Notes: a model not told the origin generated them from the letters alone. A stretch of 12,168 bases of DNA from Lactobacillaceae bacterium (GCA_031261865.1 JAISIV010000030.1:1-12168); one strand, 5' to 3'; positions 1 through 6,744 are shown, counted from the stretch's first letter. Translations and numbers: made by a program.

Positions 1-1930
1 CTGGCAAGCGGCCTGGATTTTGTGCCAGGTGACCATCCGCTGTCCAACTATTGAGGGTATTTGTGGAGCCGGCTTTTGCATCACTTCCGCCGAATAATGA
101 AACTCGGTTCGGGTTATAAAGCATTGCTACTCGGATATTCGCACCAGGTGCGCCACCGTCTTTATCGTTTTCAGGATCGATTTGTAAGAACTGGTAAGTT
201 GGTCCGCCGTTAGCTGCAATTGCATCCACCAAACGTTGCAAGGTTGCCGTTGCATCAACAGTTCCATCGTCGACTGCCCCATTGTTATCCTGAACTTCTT
301 CTAGAGAAATGATATCTGGGGTTTTAAGATTGTCGACAATTTGCTTTGCAATTTGATTGACGCGTGCATCATCGGTAGCGGGGGCGGCGGTAAAGTTTTC
401 AATATTGAATTCAGAGACAGTTAACTTTTCCGCATTACCTACGACATTCGTTACTTCGGGGGCGTTATTAACGTTAACAAAACCTTTATTAATCAAATCG
501 TCTTGCTTAATTTTGACCTTGTAGCGACCGTACGAATAATAAACAGGCCCAACTAAAGGTTGAGTGTAATAATCACCGAGATCACCTTTCGTATTGCTTG
601 AATTGCTCATCCAAGTAATCGTACCGGCGTATGGTTTATCCGGCTGAAGTAGGTAGCCACCCATGCTAGTAGTGAGTTGGGAATTGCCTTTGATTAACGT
701 GTCGAATTCACTATTTTTAATCGGCCCAGTTAGTACTGCGTCAGATTCAGAGACTAGCATTCCCTCACGCGCTTCCCAGAATTTTAAAGCGGTTGCTGTA
801 TCAGTGGGAACTTTATCCGTGTTCAAATCGTCAGCCGTTGGAAGTTCGTTTCCGGACGAGAGAACTTTCAAATTAGAGATATTAGTAACTGACGTTAAAG
901 TTAAATCTGTTGTTGCCGCATCAGAATAACCTTCATTCCAAATCTCTGAAACTAGTCCATCAAAAGAAATGAGGTCCCCTACTTTAACACCAGCATTAGT
1001 CAAAGTCGCAGCAGTTGTTTTTACAAAAATCCCATTAGAAGTGTTTTGATTGTTGTCATCTTTATCATTAGGATCTTGGACAAAGATTTTCGTTGTTCCA
1101 TCTATGTATGTGACAACCCCAGTAATTCCGTCAAGGAACTGATTTTTGTAAGGAGACTCATTACCGTCACCCTGAATTTCAGAAATAGTAGCTGGGGCTG
1201 TAACAGGTTGGACGGTGTGTTCAGGCTTAAAATCTTCGAAAGCCTGTAACTTTAATTGAAGTTTACCCGTTGAATCAGTGGCGACAACGGCCACGACATC
1301 AGCATTGTCGTCTTCAATATATTTACTAACAAAAGTTGCGTAATCAATTCCTAACCGATTGTCGATTAATAAGGGCGCCGAATTACCGCTGGCATCAGTG
1401 ATAGTTACGAGTGTTGAGCCATAAGTATTGAATTTCGTGAAGTTGGAAATTGTCACACCTTGTAAATCAACTACCGAACCTTGTAGATTTGAAAGATCAG
1501 ATACGGCAGTAACTTTTGGTGTGAAGCCAACATTAGTACCAGTATTAGTAGCGATCGTTGGCGTAATTTCCACTTCGCCGTTATAAGTGGTTATTTTTCC
1601 GGTAAGGTTTACAAGATCGCCAACTTTAGCTGTGAAGCCGAACTTAGTGGCATTGGCTGCGGACATATAAACATAAACACCTGCCGTATCGTCTGAAACA
1701 TAGAAGTTATAACCTCCAAGCACTCCGGGGGTAGTGGTTACCGTCGCTTTAACAGTAACGACCGTACCGCTGGCAACTTTTCTAGCATCGGCGACACTTA
1801 GTTCATTGGTAGCTGCGTGAACTTGAAGCGCATATGGAACCGTTAGTAATGTGGCCACTGGTGTAGCAGCAGATGTAGCAAGGGTGAAAACGGCAAGGGC
1901 CGCTGTGATTTTCTCTAAATTACGTGTCAT
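1..1930 (-). CDS. Secreted nuclease with OB-fold repeats and an EEP nuclease domain, C-terminus cut by window edge
   Basis: This frame is open from ATG at 1930 to the left edge, giving 643 codons with no stop, so the C-terminus is missing. A Sec signal peptide (Lys/Arg start, hydrophobic core, likely cleavage after VHA near residue 38) shows export. Residues about 40-125 and 245-345 look like two OB-fold modules; the second has the SEIQGDGN...SPY and FVQDP...SNGIFV pattern of ExeM/NucH-type extracellular nucleases. The endonuclease/exonuclease/phosphatase domain starts near residue 505 with SEFNIENF (metal-binding Asn), then SLEEVQDN (catalytic Glu) near 543, then IRVAMLYNP, and the window ends at the conserved QNPGR segment. 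The family cleaves extracellular DNA or RNA for nutrition or biofilm turnover. A cell-wall anchor, if any, would lie outside. The start has an AGAGAG-like ribosome site five bases upstream. The family call is confident; the substrate is inferred. Confidence 0.85.
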   Translation of the reverse strand, partial: MTRNLEKITAALAVFTLATSAATPVATLLTVPYALQVHAATNELSVADARKVASGTVVTVKATVTTTPGVLGGYNFYVSDDTAGVYVYMSAANATKFGFTAKVGDLVNLTGKITTYNGEVEITPTIATNTGTNVGFTPKVTAVSDLSNLQGSVVDLQGVTISNFTKFNTYGSTLVTITDASGNSAPLLIDNRLGIDYATFVSKYIEDDNADVVAVVATDSTGKLQLKLQAFEDFKPEHTVQPVTAPATISEIQGDGNESPYKNQFLDGITGVVTYIDGTTKIFVQDPNDKDDNNQNTSNGIFVKTTAATLTNAGVKVGDLISFDGLVSEIWNEGYSDAATTDLTLTSVTNISNLKVLSSGNELPTADDLNTDKVPTDTATALKFWEAREGMLVSESDAVLTGPIKNSEFDTLIKGNSQLTTSMGGYLLQPDKPYAGTITWMSNSSNTKGDLGDYYTQPLVGPVYYSYGRYKVKIKQDDLINKGFVNVNNAPEVTNVVGNAEKLTVSEFNIENFTAAPATDDARVNQIAKQIVDNLKTPDIISLEEVQDNNGAVDDGTVDATATLQRLVDAIAANGGPTYQFLQIDPENDKDGGAPGANIRVAMLYNPNRVSLFGGSDAKAGSTNTLNSWTADGHLAQNPGRLP

Positions 1931-2131
1931 TTTCTCTCTCTTTTGGTAAAATGTTCGCTTATAGCTCATTTATTTGTAGACAAACGGCTCGTTTATATTT
2001 ATATCATCGTTTTTAACGAACTTTATCACCCAAAATTACAATGATTGGTCGTTTTCTATCTTGCAGACAAACTATTTTGATTTGAAAATCCGTTTTCAAT
2101 CTACTATTAAAAATTCACATATCGACACAAT
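1931..2131. promoter_or_regulatory. Upstream region of the nuclease gene, with short repeats
   Basis: This AT-rich gap precedes the nuclease gene and has no credible ORF. It holds a direct repeat, TTGTAGACAAAC at 1974-1985 and TTGCAGACAAAC at 2061-2072 (11 of 12 identical), and an inverted repeat with 7-bp arms, TTGAAAA at 2082-2088 and TTTTCAA at 2093-2099. TCGTTT or CCGTTT recurs at 1989, 2007, 2049 and 2090. These could be operators for the nuclease, but no known consensus is matched and I could not fix a -35/-10 pair. Confidence 0.35.
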
Positions 2132-2161
2132 AAAAAAACACTTCAACAAAATTGAAGTGTT
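2132..2161 (-). terminator. Rho-independent terminator of the LytTR regulator gene
   Basis: A perfect 10-bp stem (arms 2137-2146 and 2152-2161) with a 5-base loop overlaps the stop codon of the regulator gene. On the minus strand it is followed by a run of T (2136-2132). It isolates the regulator from the nuclease gene downstream. Confidence 0.9.
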
Positions 2162-2838
2162 CATTCTCTTCTTTTAGAGACCAACGACACAGACTTGTGC
2201 TCACCAGTCAGTAGAAAATCCAAAAGTTTGTGTTTATTATTTCTAGACAACGGTAAAACTAAATTGTTTTTTAGAAAAATCAGGTCACCCTCAACTTTTG
2301 ATATAAATTTTTCATTAACCAAATAAGAATTATGAATTCGGGCGAGCATTTCAAAATTATCATCCTCAATTCTGTTTATTGATCCATTGATATCAAAATC
2401 TTTATCTACTAAGTGAATTCTGACTTTATGCGTTCCAGTTAAAGTTTCAATAAAAACTAGTTTTTTTTCATCAATCTGGTAGGATCTAGTCTTAGTATTT
2501 ATCTCGACGTACTTATTCTTTTTATGATTCAGTGAAGGTTCAATTAAGAAAAAATTTTTTAATTGAATTTGCTTGTTTAAAAAAACCGTCGGTAGAGAAA
2601 CATTGTCCGAAAGTAATGTGATGGTTTTCGAGTATTTTTTAAATTGACTCTCATATTGCCGATACTCATTAAAATTATCCATAAATAAAACTCTAGAAAA
2701 ATCACTAAATAATTCAAACATTTCAAAAAGATCCTCAGGGGTATTTGCGATAATTACCTGATCGAAACCTGAAATATCAAAATCTTTAAAAACTATGCTT
2801 TTCGACTTCTTGACAAAATTATAAAATATGATTTTCAT
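2161..2838 (-). CDS. LytTR-family transcriptional regulator with a degenerate receiver-like N-terminus
   Basis: The 225-residue protein ends in a LytTR DNA-binding domain (about residues 118-212: a YQIDEKKLVFIE strand, an RIHNSYLVN segment and a final LPLSRNNKHKL motif), as in AgrA, ComE and PlnC, which control bacteriocin and quorum-sensing operons. Residues 1-100 have the length of a receiver and an aspartate after hydrophobic residues (LFMD, D54) like a phosphorylation site. The acidic pair expected near residues 8-10 is absent, so canonical phosphorylation is doubtful. No histidine kinase or pheromone gene is visible nearby. The start has an AGGAG site five to six bases upstream. The gene is visibly more AT-rich than its flanks, which suggests acquisition together with the divergent peptide gene it probably controls. 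Confidence 0.85.
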   Translation of the reverse strand: MKIIFYNFVKKSKSIVFKDFDISGFDQVIIANTPEDLFEMFELFSDFSRVLFMDNFNEYRQYESQFKKYSKTITLLSDNVSLPTVFLNKQIQLKNFFLIEPSLNHKKNKYVEINTKTRSYQIDEKKLVFIETLTGTHKVRIHLVDKDFDINGSINRIEDDNFEMLARIHNSYLVNEKFISKVEGDLIFLKNNLVLPLSRNNKHKLLDFLLTGEHKSVSLVSKRRE

Positions 2839-2854
2839 ATTGGCTCCTAATATA

Positions 2855-2883
2855 CCAGTTAGGCAAAAATTAAACCATTCAGG
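2855..2883 (+). promoter_or_regulatory. Candidate LytTR binding site (direct repeat)
   Basis: CCAGTTAGG at 2855-2863 and CCATTCAGG at 2875-2883 form a 7-of-9 direct repeat, 20 bp start to start. LytTR regulators bind 9-bp direct repeats about two helical turns apart, and the first copy resembles the AgrA half-site ACAGTTAGG. The pair lies between the regulator gene and the divergent peptide gene. Its function is inferred. Confidence 0.5.
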
Positions 2884-2896
2884 AAATCAACCGCAA
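2869..2896 (-). promoter_or_regulatory. Candidate promoter of the LytTR gene
   Basis: On the minus strand TTGCGG (2896-2891), a 16-bp spacer and TTTAAT (2874-2869) preceded by TGG form an extended -10 promoter. The second LytTR half-site overlaps it, so autoregulation is possible. Confidence 0.45.
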
Positions 2897-2909
2897 ATTA
2901 TTTTATACA
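2881..2909 (+). promoter_or_regulatory. Candidate activator-dependent promoter of the secreted peptide operon
   Basis: TATACA (2904-2909) is a fair -10. The -35 seventeen bases upstream (AGGAAA, 2881-2886) is poor and overlaps the second LytTR half-site, as in promoters that need an AgrA-type activator. TATATT at 2915-2920 is an alternative -10. Confidence 0.4.
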
Positions 2910-2951
2910 AGAGATATATTGTTTTGTAACCAATAGGTCAGGAGAAAGAAA

Positions 2952-3239
2952 ATGAAAAACAAGAAAGCTTTACTTTTTTTAACAACTATCGCACTTACCG
3001 CACTTGGAGGGGTGACGGCATCGGCGTCGGTAACTGGAATCAACACGAATAATTTAATCACTACCAACGTGGCTTACACAACCATTTCGAATAATTTGCA
3101 GAGCGGTGGTCCGGATAAGTGGGTTATTAGTCAAACTTACAATATCTACACAACTATAAAAGGACGCACCGCTTATTACACCAAGACTGTTTGGAAATAC
3201 TGGGATGGTCATACTGAAACGGTTTATCTTGAACAATAA
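2952..3239 (+). CDS. Small secreted peptide, possible bacteriocin or signal (no recognised family)
   Basis: I do not recognise a family for this 95-residue protein. Residues 1-25 form a clear Sec signal peptide: MKNKK, a hydrophobic core and a likely cut after ASA at residue 25. The mature part is about 70 residues, without cysteine, rich in Thr, Tyr and Asn, then aromatic and basic toward the end (KWVISQTYNIYTT, YYTKTVWKYWDGHTETVYLEQ). The alternating pattern suggests beta strands. There is no double-glycine leader of the usual ELxxIxGG type; the GG at 19-20 lies within the Sec signal. A strong ribosome site (AGGAG, 2940-2944) sits seven bases before ATG. The gene overlaps a CPBP membrane protein gene by 35 bp and is divergent from a LytTR regulator, the layout of a regulated bacteriocin with immunity. 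Lactococcin-972-like peptides were considered, but I do not see their conserved pattern. A signalling or adhesin role is also possible. Confidence 0.75.
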   Translation: MKNKKALLFLTTIALTALGGVTASASVTGINTNNLITTNVAYTTISNNLQSGGPDKWVISQTYNIYTTIKGRTAYYTKTVWKYWDGHTETVYLEQ

Positions 3240-3963
3240 GAGTGCATCTTCAAGTTTAGTTTTTGTAGTATTGGTCCTCCTCGGACTTATCATTTTTTTC
3301 AATCCGATTGTAAACTTGGTAGGCACTACAAATTTAAGTTTCTTGAATTTGTATCTCATGGTTAAAAGCTCTCATCCATTGCAGATACCTTTATTCTTAA
3401 TTTTTGCACCCGTTTTACTCTTAACGATCACAATCATTGAAATAATTGTTGTCCACAAAAAAATAAAAGTGGTTGACAATACTTTTACCTTGAAGAAGCT
3501 AGGTTACATTCTTATTCCCCTTTTGACTTACTTAGTTTTAAAAATGTCTTTGCCTAGCATCGACGTTTTCTTCGTGAAACTCAACCATATATTTTTTTCC
3601 GAACCAATTCTAAAATCGGTTCGAGGGAATAACAAAATTATTCTCTCTCAACTTGAAGATTTGTTGATAAACATTCCGGGAACTTTGGTTATCGCACCAT
3701 ACTTTGAGGAAATGATTTTCAGGTATTGGATTGCAATTATCGAAAATTCAAAAATACGGTTGTTTGCCTATTCCGTAAGTTCACTACTGTTCGCGTCCGC
3801 ACATCAGGCACGAAGTATTGGTCGATTTTTGATATTAGTCGTATTCGCGTTAATGTCATCCTACATTTATGAAAAAACTAAGAGAATTCAATATAGTATG
3901 TTATTCCACTCTGCATCCAATTTAATAACCACGGTTGAACAACAGTTGTTTATCGTTTTTTAA
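3205..3963 (+). CDS. CPBP (CAAX protease / Abi) family membrane protein, likely immunity protein
   Basis: The 252-residue protein has several membrane segments (about 17-40, 60-83, 100-114, 155-165, 186-200, 206-222). It carries all three Abi motifs: EEMIFR (E168, E169, R173), FASAH (F196, H200) and HSASN (H235, N239). The putative metalloprotease site is therefore intact. In lactic acid bacteria, members next to bacteriocin genes (PlnI, SkkI type) give self-immunity, which needs the catalytic residues; others process peptides. The ATG at 3205 lies inside the peptide gene, with a 35-bp overlap and only a weak GGA site, so translation is probably coupled to the peptide gene. A TTG at 3229 is a possible later start. 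The partner is inferred from position alone. Confidence 0.85.
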   Translation: MVILKRFILNNKSASSSLVFVVLVLLGLIIFFNPIVNLVGTTNLSFLNLYLMVKSSHPLQIPLFLIFAPVLLLTITIIEIIVVHKKIKVVDNTFTLKKLGYILIPLLTYLVLKMSLPSIDVFFVKLNHIFFSEPILKSVRGNNKIILSQLEDLLINIPGTLVIAPYFEEMIFRYWIAIIENSKIRLFAYSVSSLLFASAHQARSIGRFLILVVFALMSSYIYEKTKRIQYSMLFHSASNLITTVEQQLFIVF

Positions 3964-3968
3964 ACCCA

Positions 3969-4010
3969 AAAAGTCCGTTTATCTTATCGATAAATGGACT
4001 TTTCCTTTTT
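3969..4010. terminator. Bidirectional terminator between convergent operons
   Basis: Arms 3969-3983 and 3989-4003 form a 15-bp stem with one G-T wobble and a 5-base loop. A T-rich stretch follows on plus (to 4010) and a short T run on minus. It can end both the peptide/CPBP unit and the ABC exporter unit. Confidence 0.85.
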
Positions 4011-4016
4011 GTATTA

Positions 4017-4676
4017 TTATGCAATTTCAAATTCACGATCAGCCAATCTGATTTTTACATCAGCAGCGGCTGCAACGTTGTCATCGTGGGTAACAATGAT
4101 AACTGTCTTGTCATCTTTATGTGCTATTTCTTGGAACAGAGAAATAATTCCTTTTGAAGTTTCAGAATCCAAGTTTCCGGTGGGTTCATCAGCTAAGATT
4201 ACTGGAGCGTCAACCGCTAAGGCACGGACCACGGCGACTCTTTGTTGTTGTCCTCCGGATAATTTTTGGACATTTTTAGTAGCCAAAGTTTTATCAATTC
4301 CTACTCGTTCTAATAATTGAAGCGCATATTCTTTATCGCCTTTATGTTTAGACTCGGTAATCGACAAAGCACTTAAAACATTTTCGAGAGCCGTCATGTA
4401 ATTCAACAAGTTATAGGCTTGGAAAACGATAGCAACATCATGTTTTCGGTAATTAACTAAACCAATTTTTTGAATAGGTTTACCGTCGAATTCAACGTCA
4501 CCAGAATTAGGAACATCAAGACCGGCAATAAAACTTAGAAAAGTTGTTTTTCCAGATCCGGATTCACCAACTATCGAATAAAGGGTGGACGGTTTAAATT
4601 CCATATTTACGTCTTTATACAAAGCGTCATCTGGGTGGCCAAAACTATGGGTCAAATTTTTAACTGTAAGTGTCAT
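4017..4676 (-). CDS. MacB/LolD-type ABC transporter ATP-binding protein
   Basis: The 219-residue protein has every ATPase motif in order: Walker A GESGSGKT (37-44), Q-loop Q86, signature LSGGQ (139-143), Walker B with catalytic Glu (VILADEPTGNLD, E164) and switch His H197. EPTGNLD is typical of the MacB/LolD/FtsE group, which drives FtsX-fold permeases rather than transporters that carry substrate through a pore. It starts nine bases after the permease stop, with AAGGAG five to six bases before ATG, so the two form one operon and most likely one complex (two ATPases and two permeases). The substrate is unknown; antimicrobial peptides or peptide/lipoprotein extrusion are usual for the group. 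Confidence 0.95.
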   Translation of the reverse strand: MTLTVKNLTHSFGHPDDALYKDVNMEFKPSTLYSIVGESGSGKTTFLSFIAGLDVPNSGDVEFDGKPIQKIGLVNYRKHDVAIVFQAYNLLNYMTALENVLSALSITESKHKGDKEYALQLLERVGIDKTLATKNVQKLSGGQQQRVAVVRALAVDAPVILADEPTGNLDSETSKGIISLFQEIAHKDDKTVIIVTHDDNVAAAADVKIRLADREFEIA

Positions 4677-4685
4677 TCTATCTCC

Positions 4686-6173
4686 TTATTCGTTGGTAAG
4701 AATCTTTTTTGGCTTAAGTCTGAATATTGGAATAGCTCCTAAAGCCGTGGCTAGAGCAGTGATTCCGATTCCAAAACCACCAAGAGTGAAAATCGTTTTT
4801 GCATCTACGTGAGTCGACAACTTATTCAATTCAGAATTACCAGTAATAAGTGTTCCGAATCGTCCACCCATACCGCCAGTAGGACGAGTAGTATTTGTAG
4901 AAGAACTAGTTGAATCACTTTGTTGTGTTTGCATTTGTCCAGGTCCACCTTGACCTCCTGGAGCACCCGCACCAGCCCCAAGCGTTTGACGCTGGGTTGT
5001 TTGTTGGTTGATAAGAGTTTGACCAAGAGAGTTTCCGATAAAGCCACCGATGACTCCAGAAATTGCCATACTTGCTAGAACAACCATGAATAATTCAGCG
5101 AAGAATTGACCGACAATTTTAATCTTACTTTCACCTAATGCGAGAAGTACACCGATTTCATGAGCACGTTCGCGAATCAAAAGCATGAGAATCAATCCAA
5201 GAATAGCGGTCCCTGCAATAGCAACAACCCAAACTATTTTGCTGGCGAAACTTTCAACGTTTTTCATCGGTTGATTAAGCATTTCATACATTTGAGAACT
5301 AGTAGTTAACTGAAGAGTGTCTGTATCAATATCTTTTGTAGCGGCTTTGACAAAACTATTTTCTTTAGAAGAATCGGTCAAAGTATAAGTAACATTTGAA
5401 ACCTTACCGTCGTTTCCAGATAGGGAACTTGCCAAAGTATATGAAGAATAAATTGTATTAGTTGGATCTGTCGCACCAGGGCCTGCTTGAGCGGAAGTAG
5501 ACTTGGCCTCGTAAATTCCTACAACAGTTAGAGTTTGTGATTCGGAATTTGAATCAAGGACTTTAATGGTACTTCCGACTTTAAGATCATTTTGTTCAGC
5601 CAGATGGGTTTCAATGACCACATTATTAGTGTTTTCATCAGAAGTCTTAATTCCTCGCCCTGAAGTAATCACATAGTTTTCATTTTTAAAATTAGAATCG
5701 GCAGCCGTTGTCGACACACCTGAGATAGCAGCTTTACTTGTATCTTGTTGAGGACCGAAATTATTTTGATTTGAAGTCGAACTTGTAACCAAATCAAATC
5801 CGTCCGGTGTAACGGTTGCTGATGAAGTCATTTGGTATCCTGAGACATTTGAAAGATCGGCAATCTTCTCAGCAGTTGAGACATCAATAATCGTTTGATT
5901 CATATTAAATGAAGGGCGACCATTGTTTTCGGTAGTGGAACTCGAACTAGAGCTTGAAGAATTATTTTGATTAAACATCGCTTGTCTGTTTGCTGAAAGC
6001 ACCACCGTTGTTCCAGCAGATTTCTGAGCGTTTTGCGAAGAAGTTATTGCGGCATTTTGAATTAACAGACCGGAAAGAACAAAAGTCATAATTGCCGTGG
6101 TGACAAGTGTCAACAAAGCCGTTCTTCCTTTTTTACGAGTGAGATATAACCAAGCGCGTTTTAAAAAATCCAT
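4686..6173 (-). CDS. MacB/FtsX-family ABC transporter permease
   Basis: The 495-residue protein follows the MacB plan: one N-terminal membrane helix (about 18-38), a large outer MacB periplasmic-core domain (about 40-305) and the FtsX module with three helices (about 312-335, 355-385, 460-483). RERAHEIGVLLALG after the second helix is the typical FtsX-family motif. The outer domain begins with a Ser/Asn run, and the loop between the last two helices (about 395-445) is unusually rich in Gly, Gln, Pro, Ser and Thr; both look like flexible linkers. AAGGAG lies six bases before ATG but inside a hairpin loop. The divergent XRE gene may regulate it. Mechanotransmission of peptides or a stress-sensing role is inferred; I see no substrate clue. 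Confidence 0.92.
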   Translation of the reverse strand: MDFLKRAWLYLTRKKGRTALLTLVTTAIMTFVLSGLLIQNAAITSSQNAQKSAGTTVVLSANRQAMFNQNNSSSSSSSSTTENNGRPSFNMNQTIIDVSTAEKIADLSNVSGYQMTSSATVTPDGFDLVTSSTSNQNNFGPQQDTSKAAISGVSTTAADSNFKNENYVITSGRGIKTSDENTNNVVIETHLAEQNDLKVGSTIKVLDSNSESQTLTVVGIYEAKSTSAQAGPGATDPTNTIYSSYTLASSLSGNDGKVSNVTYTLTDSSKENSFVKAATKDIDTDTLQLTTSSQMYEMLNQPMKNVESFASKIVWVVAIAGTAILGLILMLLIRERAHEIGVLLALGESKIKIVGQFFAELFMVVLASMAISGVIGGFIGNSLGQTLINQQTTQRQTLGAGAGAPGGQGGPGQMQTQQSDSTSSSTNTTRPTGGMGGRFGTLITGNSELNKLSTHVDAKTIFTLGGFGIGITALATALGAIPIFRLKPKKILTNE

Positions 6174-6194
6174 ATCAATCTCCTTTTGATATGG
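6170..6194 (-). promoter_or_regulatory. Hairpin holding the ribosome site and start codon of the permease gene
   Basis: On the minus strand CCATATCAA, the loop AAGGAGA and TTGATATGG form a perfect 9-bp stem. The Shine-Dalgarno is the loop and ATG lies in the 3' arm. If transcription starts near 6193, as the candidate -10 suggests, this is the very 5' end of the mRNA. It could control translation or stability, or act as a DNA operator. Confidence 0.6.
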
Positions 6195-6199
6195 AAGAG

Positions 6200-6228
6200 T
6201 TTATAAACCGAAGATTAATCGTAGTTTA
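6200..6228 (-). promoter_or_regulatory. Candidate promoter of the ABC exporter operon
   Basis: TATAAA (6205-6200, minus) is a good -10. The base window 17 bp upstream (TAAACT, 6228-6223) is a poor -35 and lies within the array of 11-bp repeats, which fits an activator-dependent promoter. Confidence 0.45.
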
Positions 6229-6251
6229 GCTGGAGATTAAATCGAGATTAA
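6212..6251 (-). promoter_or_regulatory. Four 7-bp units at 11-bp spacing, candidate response-regulator box
   Basis: On the minus strand TTAATCT begins at 6251, 6240 and 6218, with CTAAACT at 6229, so four units lie exactly 11 bp apart. OmpR/PhoB-family response regulators bind head-to-tail repeats of this period. No such regulator is encoded in the window, so the binder would be encoded elsewhere or be the divergent XRE protein. Confidence 0.55.
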
Positions 6252-6252
6252 A

Positions 6253-6274
6253 AGTTGCGCAACTAGCAGTTGCT
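6253..6274. promoter_or_regulatory. AGTTGC palindrome cluster, candidate XRE operator
   Basis: AGTTGCGCAACT (6253-6264) is a perfect 12-bp palindrome, followed by AGCAGTTGCT (6265-6274), which repeats the AGTTGC half-site at 6268. Another CAACT follows at 6282. It lies in the gap shared with the XRE gene, so autoregulation is plausible. Confidence 0.4.
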
Positions 6275-6329
6275 AAAATTCAACTTATTAGTTACTTCAA
6301 TCTTTTGAAAAACGGGGTTTAATAAATAC

Positions 6330-6731
6330 ATGGACAAATTAAAGTTAATCGGGAAAAACATAAAGGCGTTACGACAAGAACAAAACTTGACTCAAGACCA
6401 ATTCGCAGAAATACTACACGTTACAAGGCAAAGTGTTTCAAAATGGGAAACGGGAGATTCGGCACCAGATATCGAGAATTTAATTTTCATCGCCGAAAAA
6501 TTTGGCGTATCAATGGATGATCTAGTCTTTGGAATCGGTCATCGAAACACTAGCAATAATAAGACGTCCGCTCTTGAATATTTAGACAGGAAGAATCAAC
6601 GAGAAGAAAATCGAAAAATCTTAAACCGCCCAAAACAAATTACAAACGTCTGGGAATTTCTGGCTGAATACTGGTGGGTAGTTACAGCGATAATTGGGAC
6701 CATAGGTTGGGCAGTTGCGATAGCGCACTAA
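6330..6731 (+). CDS. XRE-family regulator with a C-terminal membrane helix
   Basis: The 133-residue protein has a canonical helix-turn-helix XRE domain at 7-65 (IKALRQEQNLTQDQFAEILHVTRQSVSKWETG...PDIENL), a polar linker with a basic run (86-104) and one hydrophobic helix (about 113-132, EYWWVVTAIIGTIGWAVAIA) at the end. Membrane-tethered XRE proteins of this shape are common in Firmicutes near exporter genes. It is divergent from the MacB-like exporter and is its likely local regulator, perhaps sensing envelope state. The ATG has no good ribosome site (GGGG is 12 bases away), while TTTAAT ends about six bases before it, so the message may be leaderless. No ligand is visible. Confidence 0.85.
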   Translation: MDKLKLIGKNIKALRQEQNLTQDQFAEILHVTRQSVSKWETGDSAPDIENLIFIAEKFGVSMDDLVFGIGHRNTSNNKTSALEYLDRKNQREENRKILNRPKQITNVWEFLAEYWWVVTAIIGTIGWAVAIAH

Positions 6732-6744
6732 TTTTTTCTCAAAC

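Noticed and set aside
663..1249. Two plus-strand open frames (663-929 and 1046-1249)
   Set aside because: They lie wholly inside the nuclease gene on the other strand, resemble no protein family and lack ribosome sites.
2952..3239. Assignment of the secreted peptide to the lactococcin 972 family
   Set aside because: Size and signal peptide fit, but I do not see the conserved Trp/Gly/Tyr pattern, and the nearby ABC genes are on the opposite strand beyond a terminator.
3054..3359. Minus-strand open frame of 101 codons opposite the peptide and CPBP genes
   Set aside because: It is antisense to two supported genes, has no ribosome site and shows no recognisable domain.
3994..5047. Open frames at 3994-4320, 4585-4812 (plus) and 4826-5047 (minus)
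   Set aside because: They are shadows of the ABC ATPase and permease genes in other frames. The last arises from the low-complexity loop.
4017..6173. ABC exporter as part of the peptide cassette
   Set aside because: It is convergent with the peptide unit, separated by a bidirectional terminator, and has its own divergent regulator, so a functional link is only possible, not supported.
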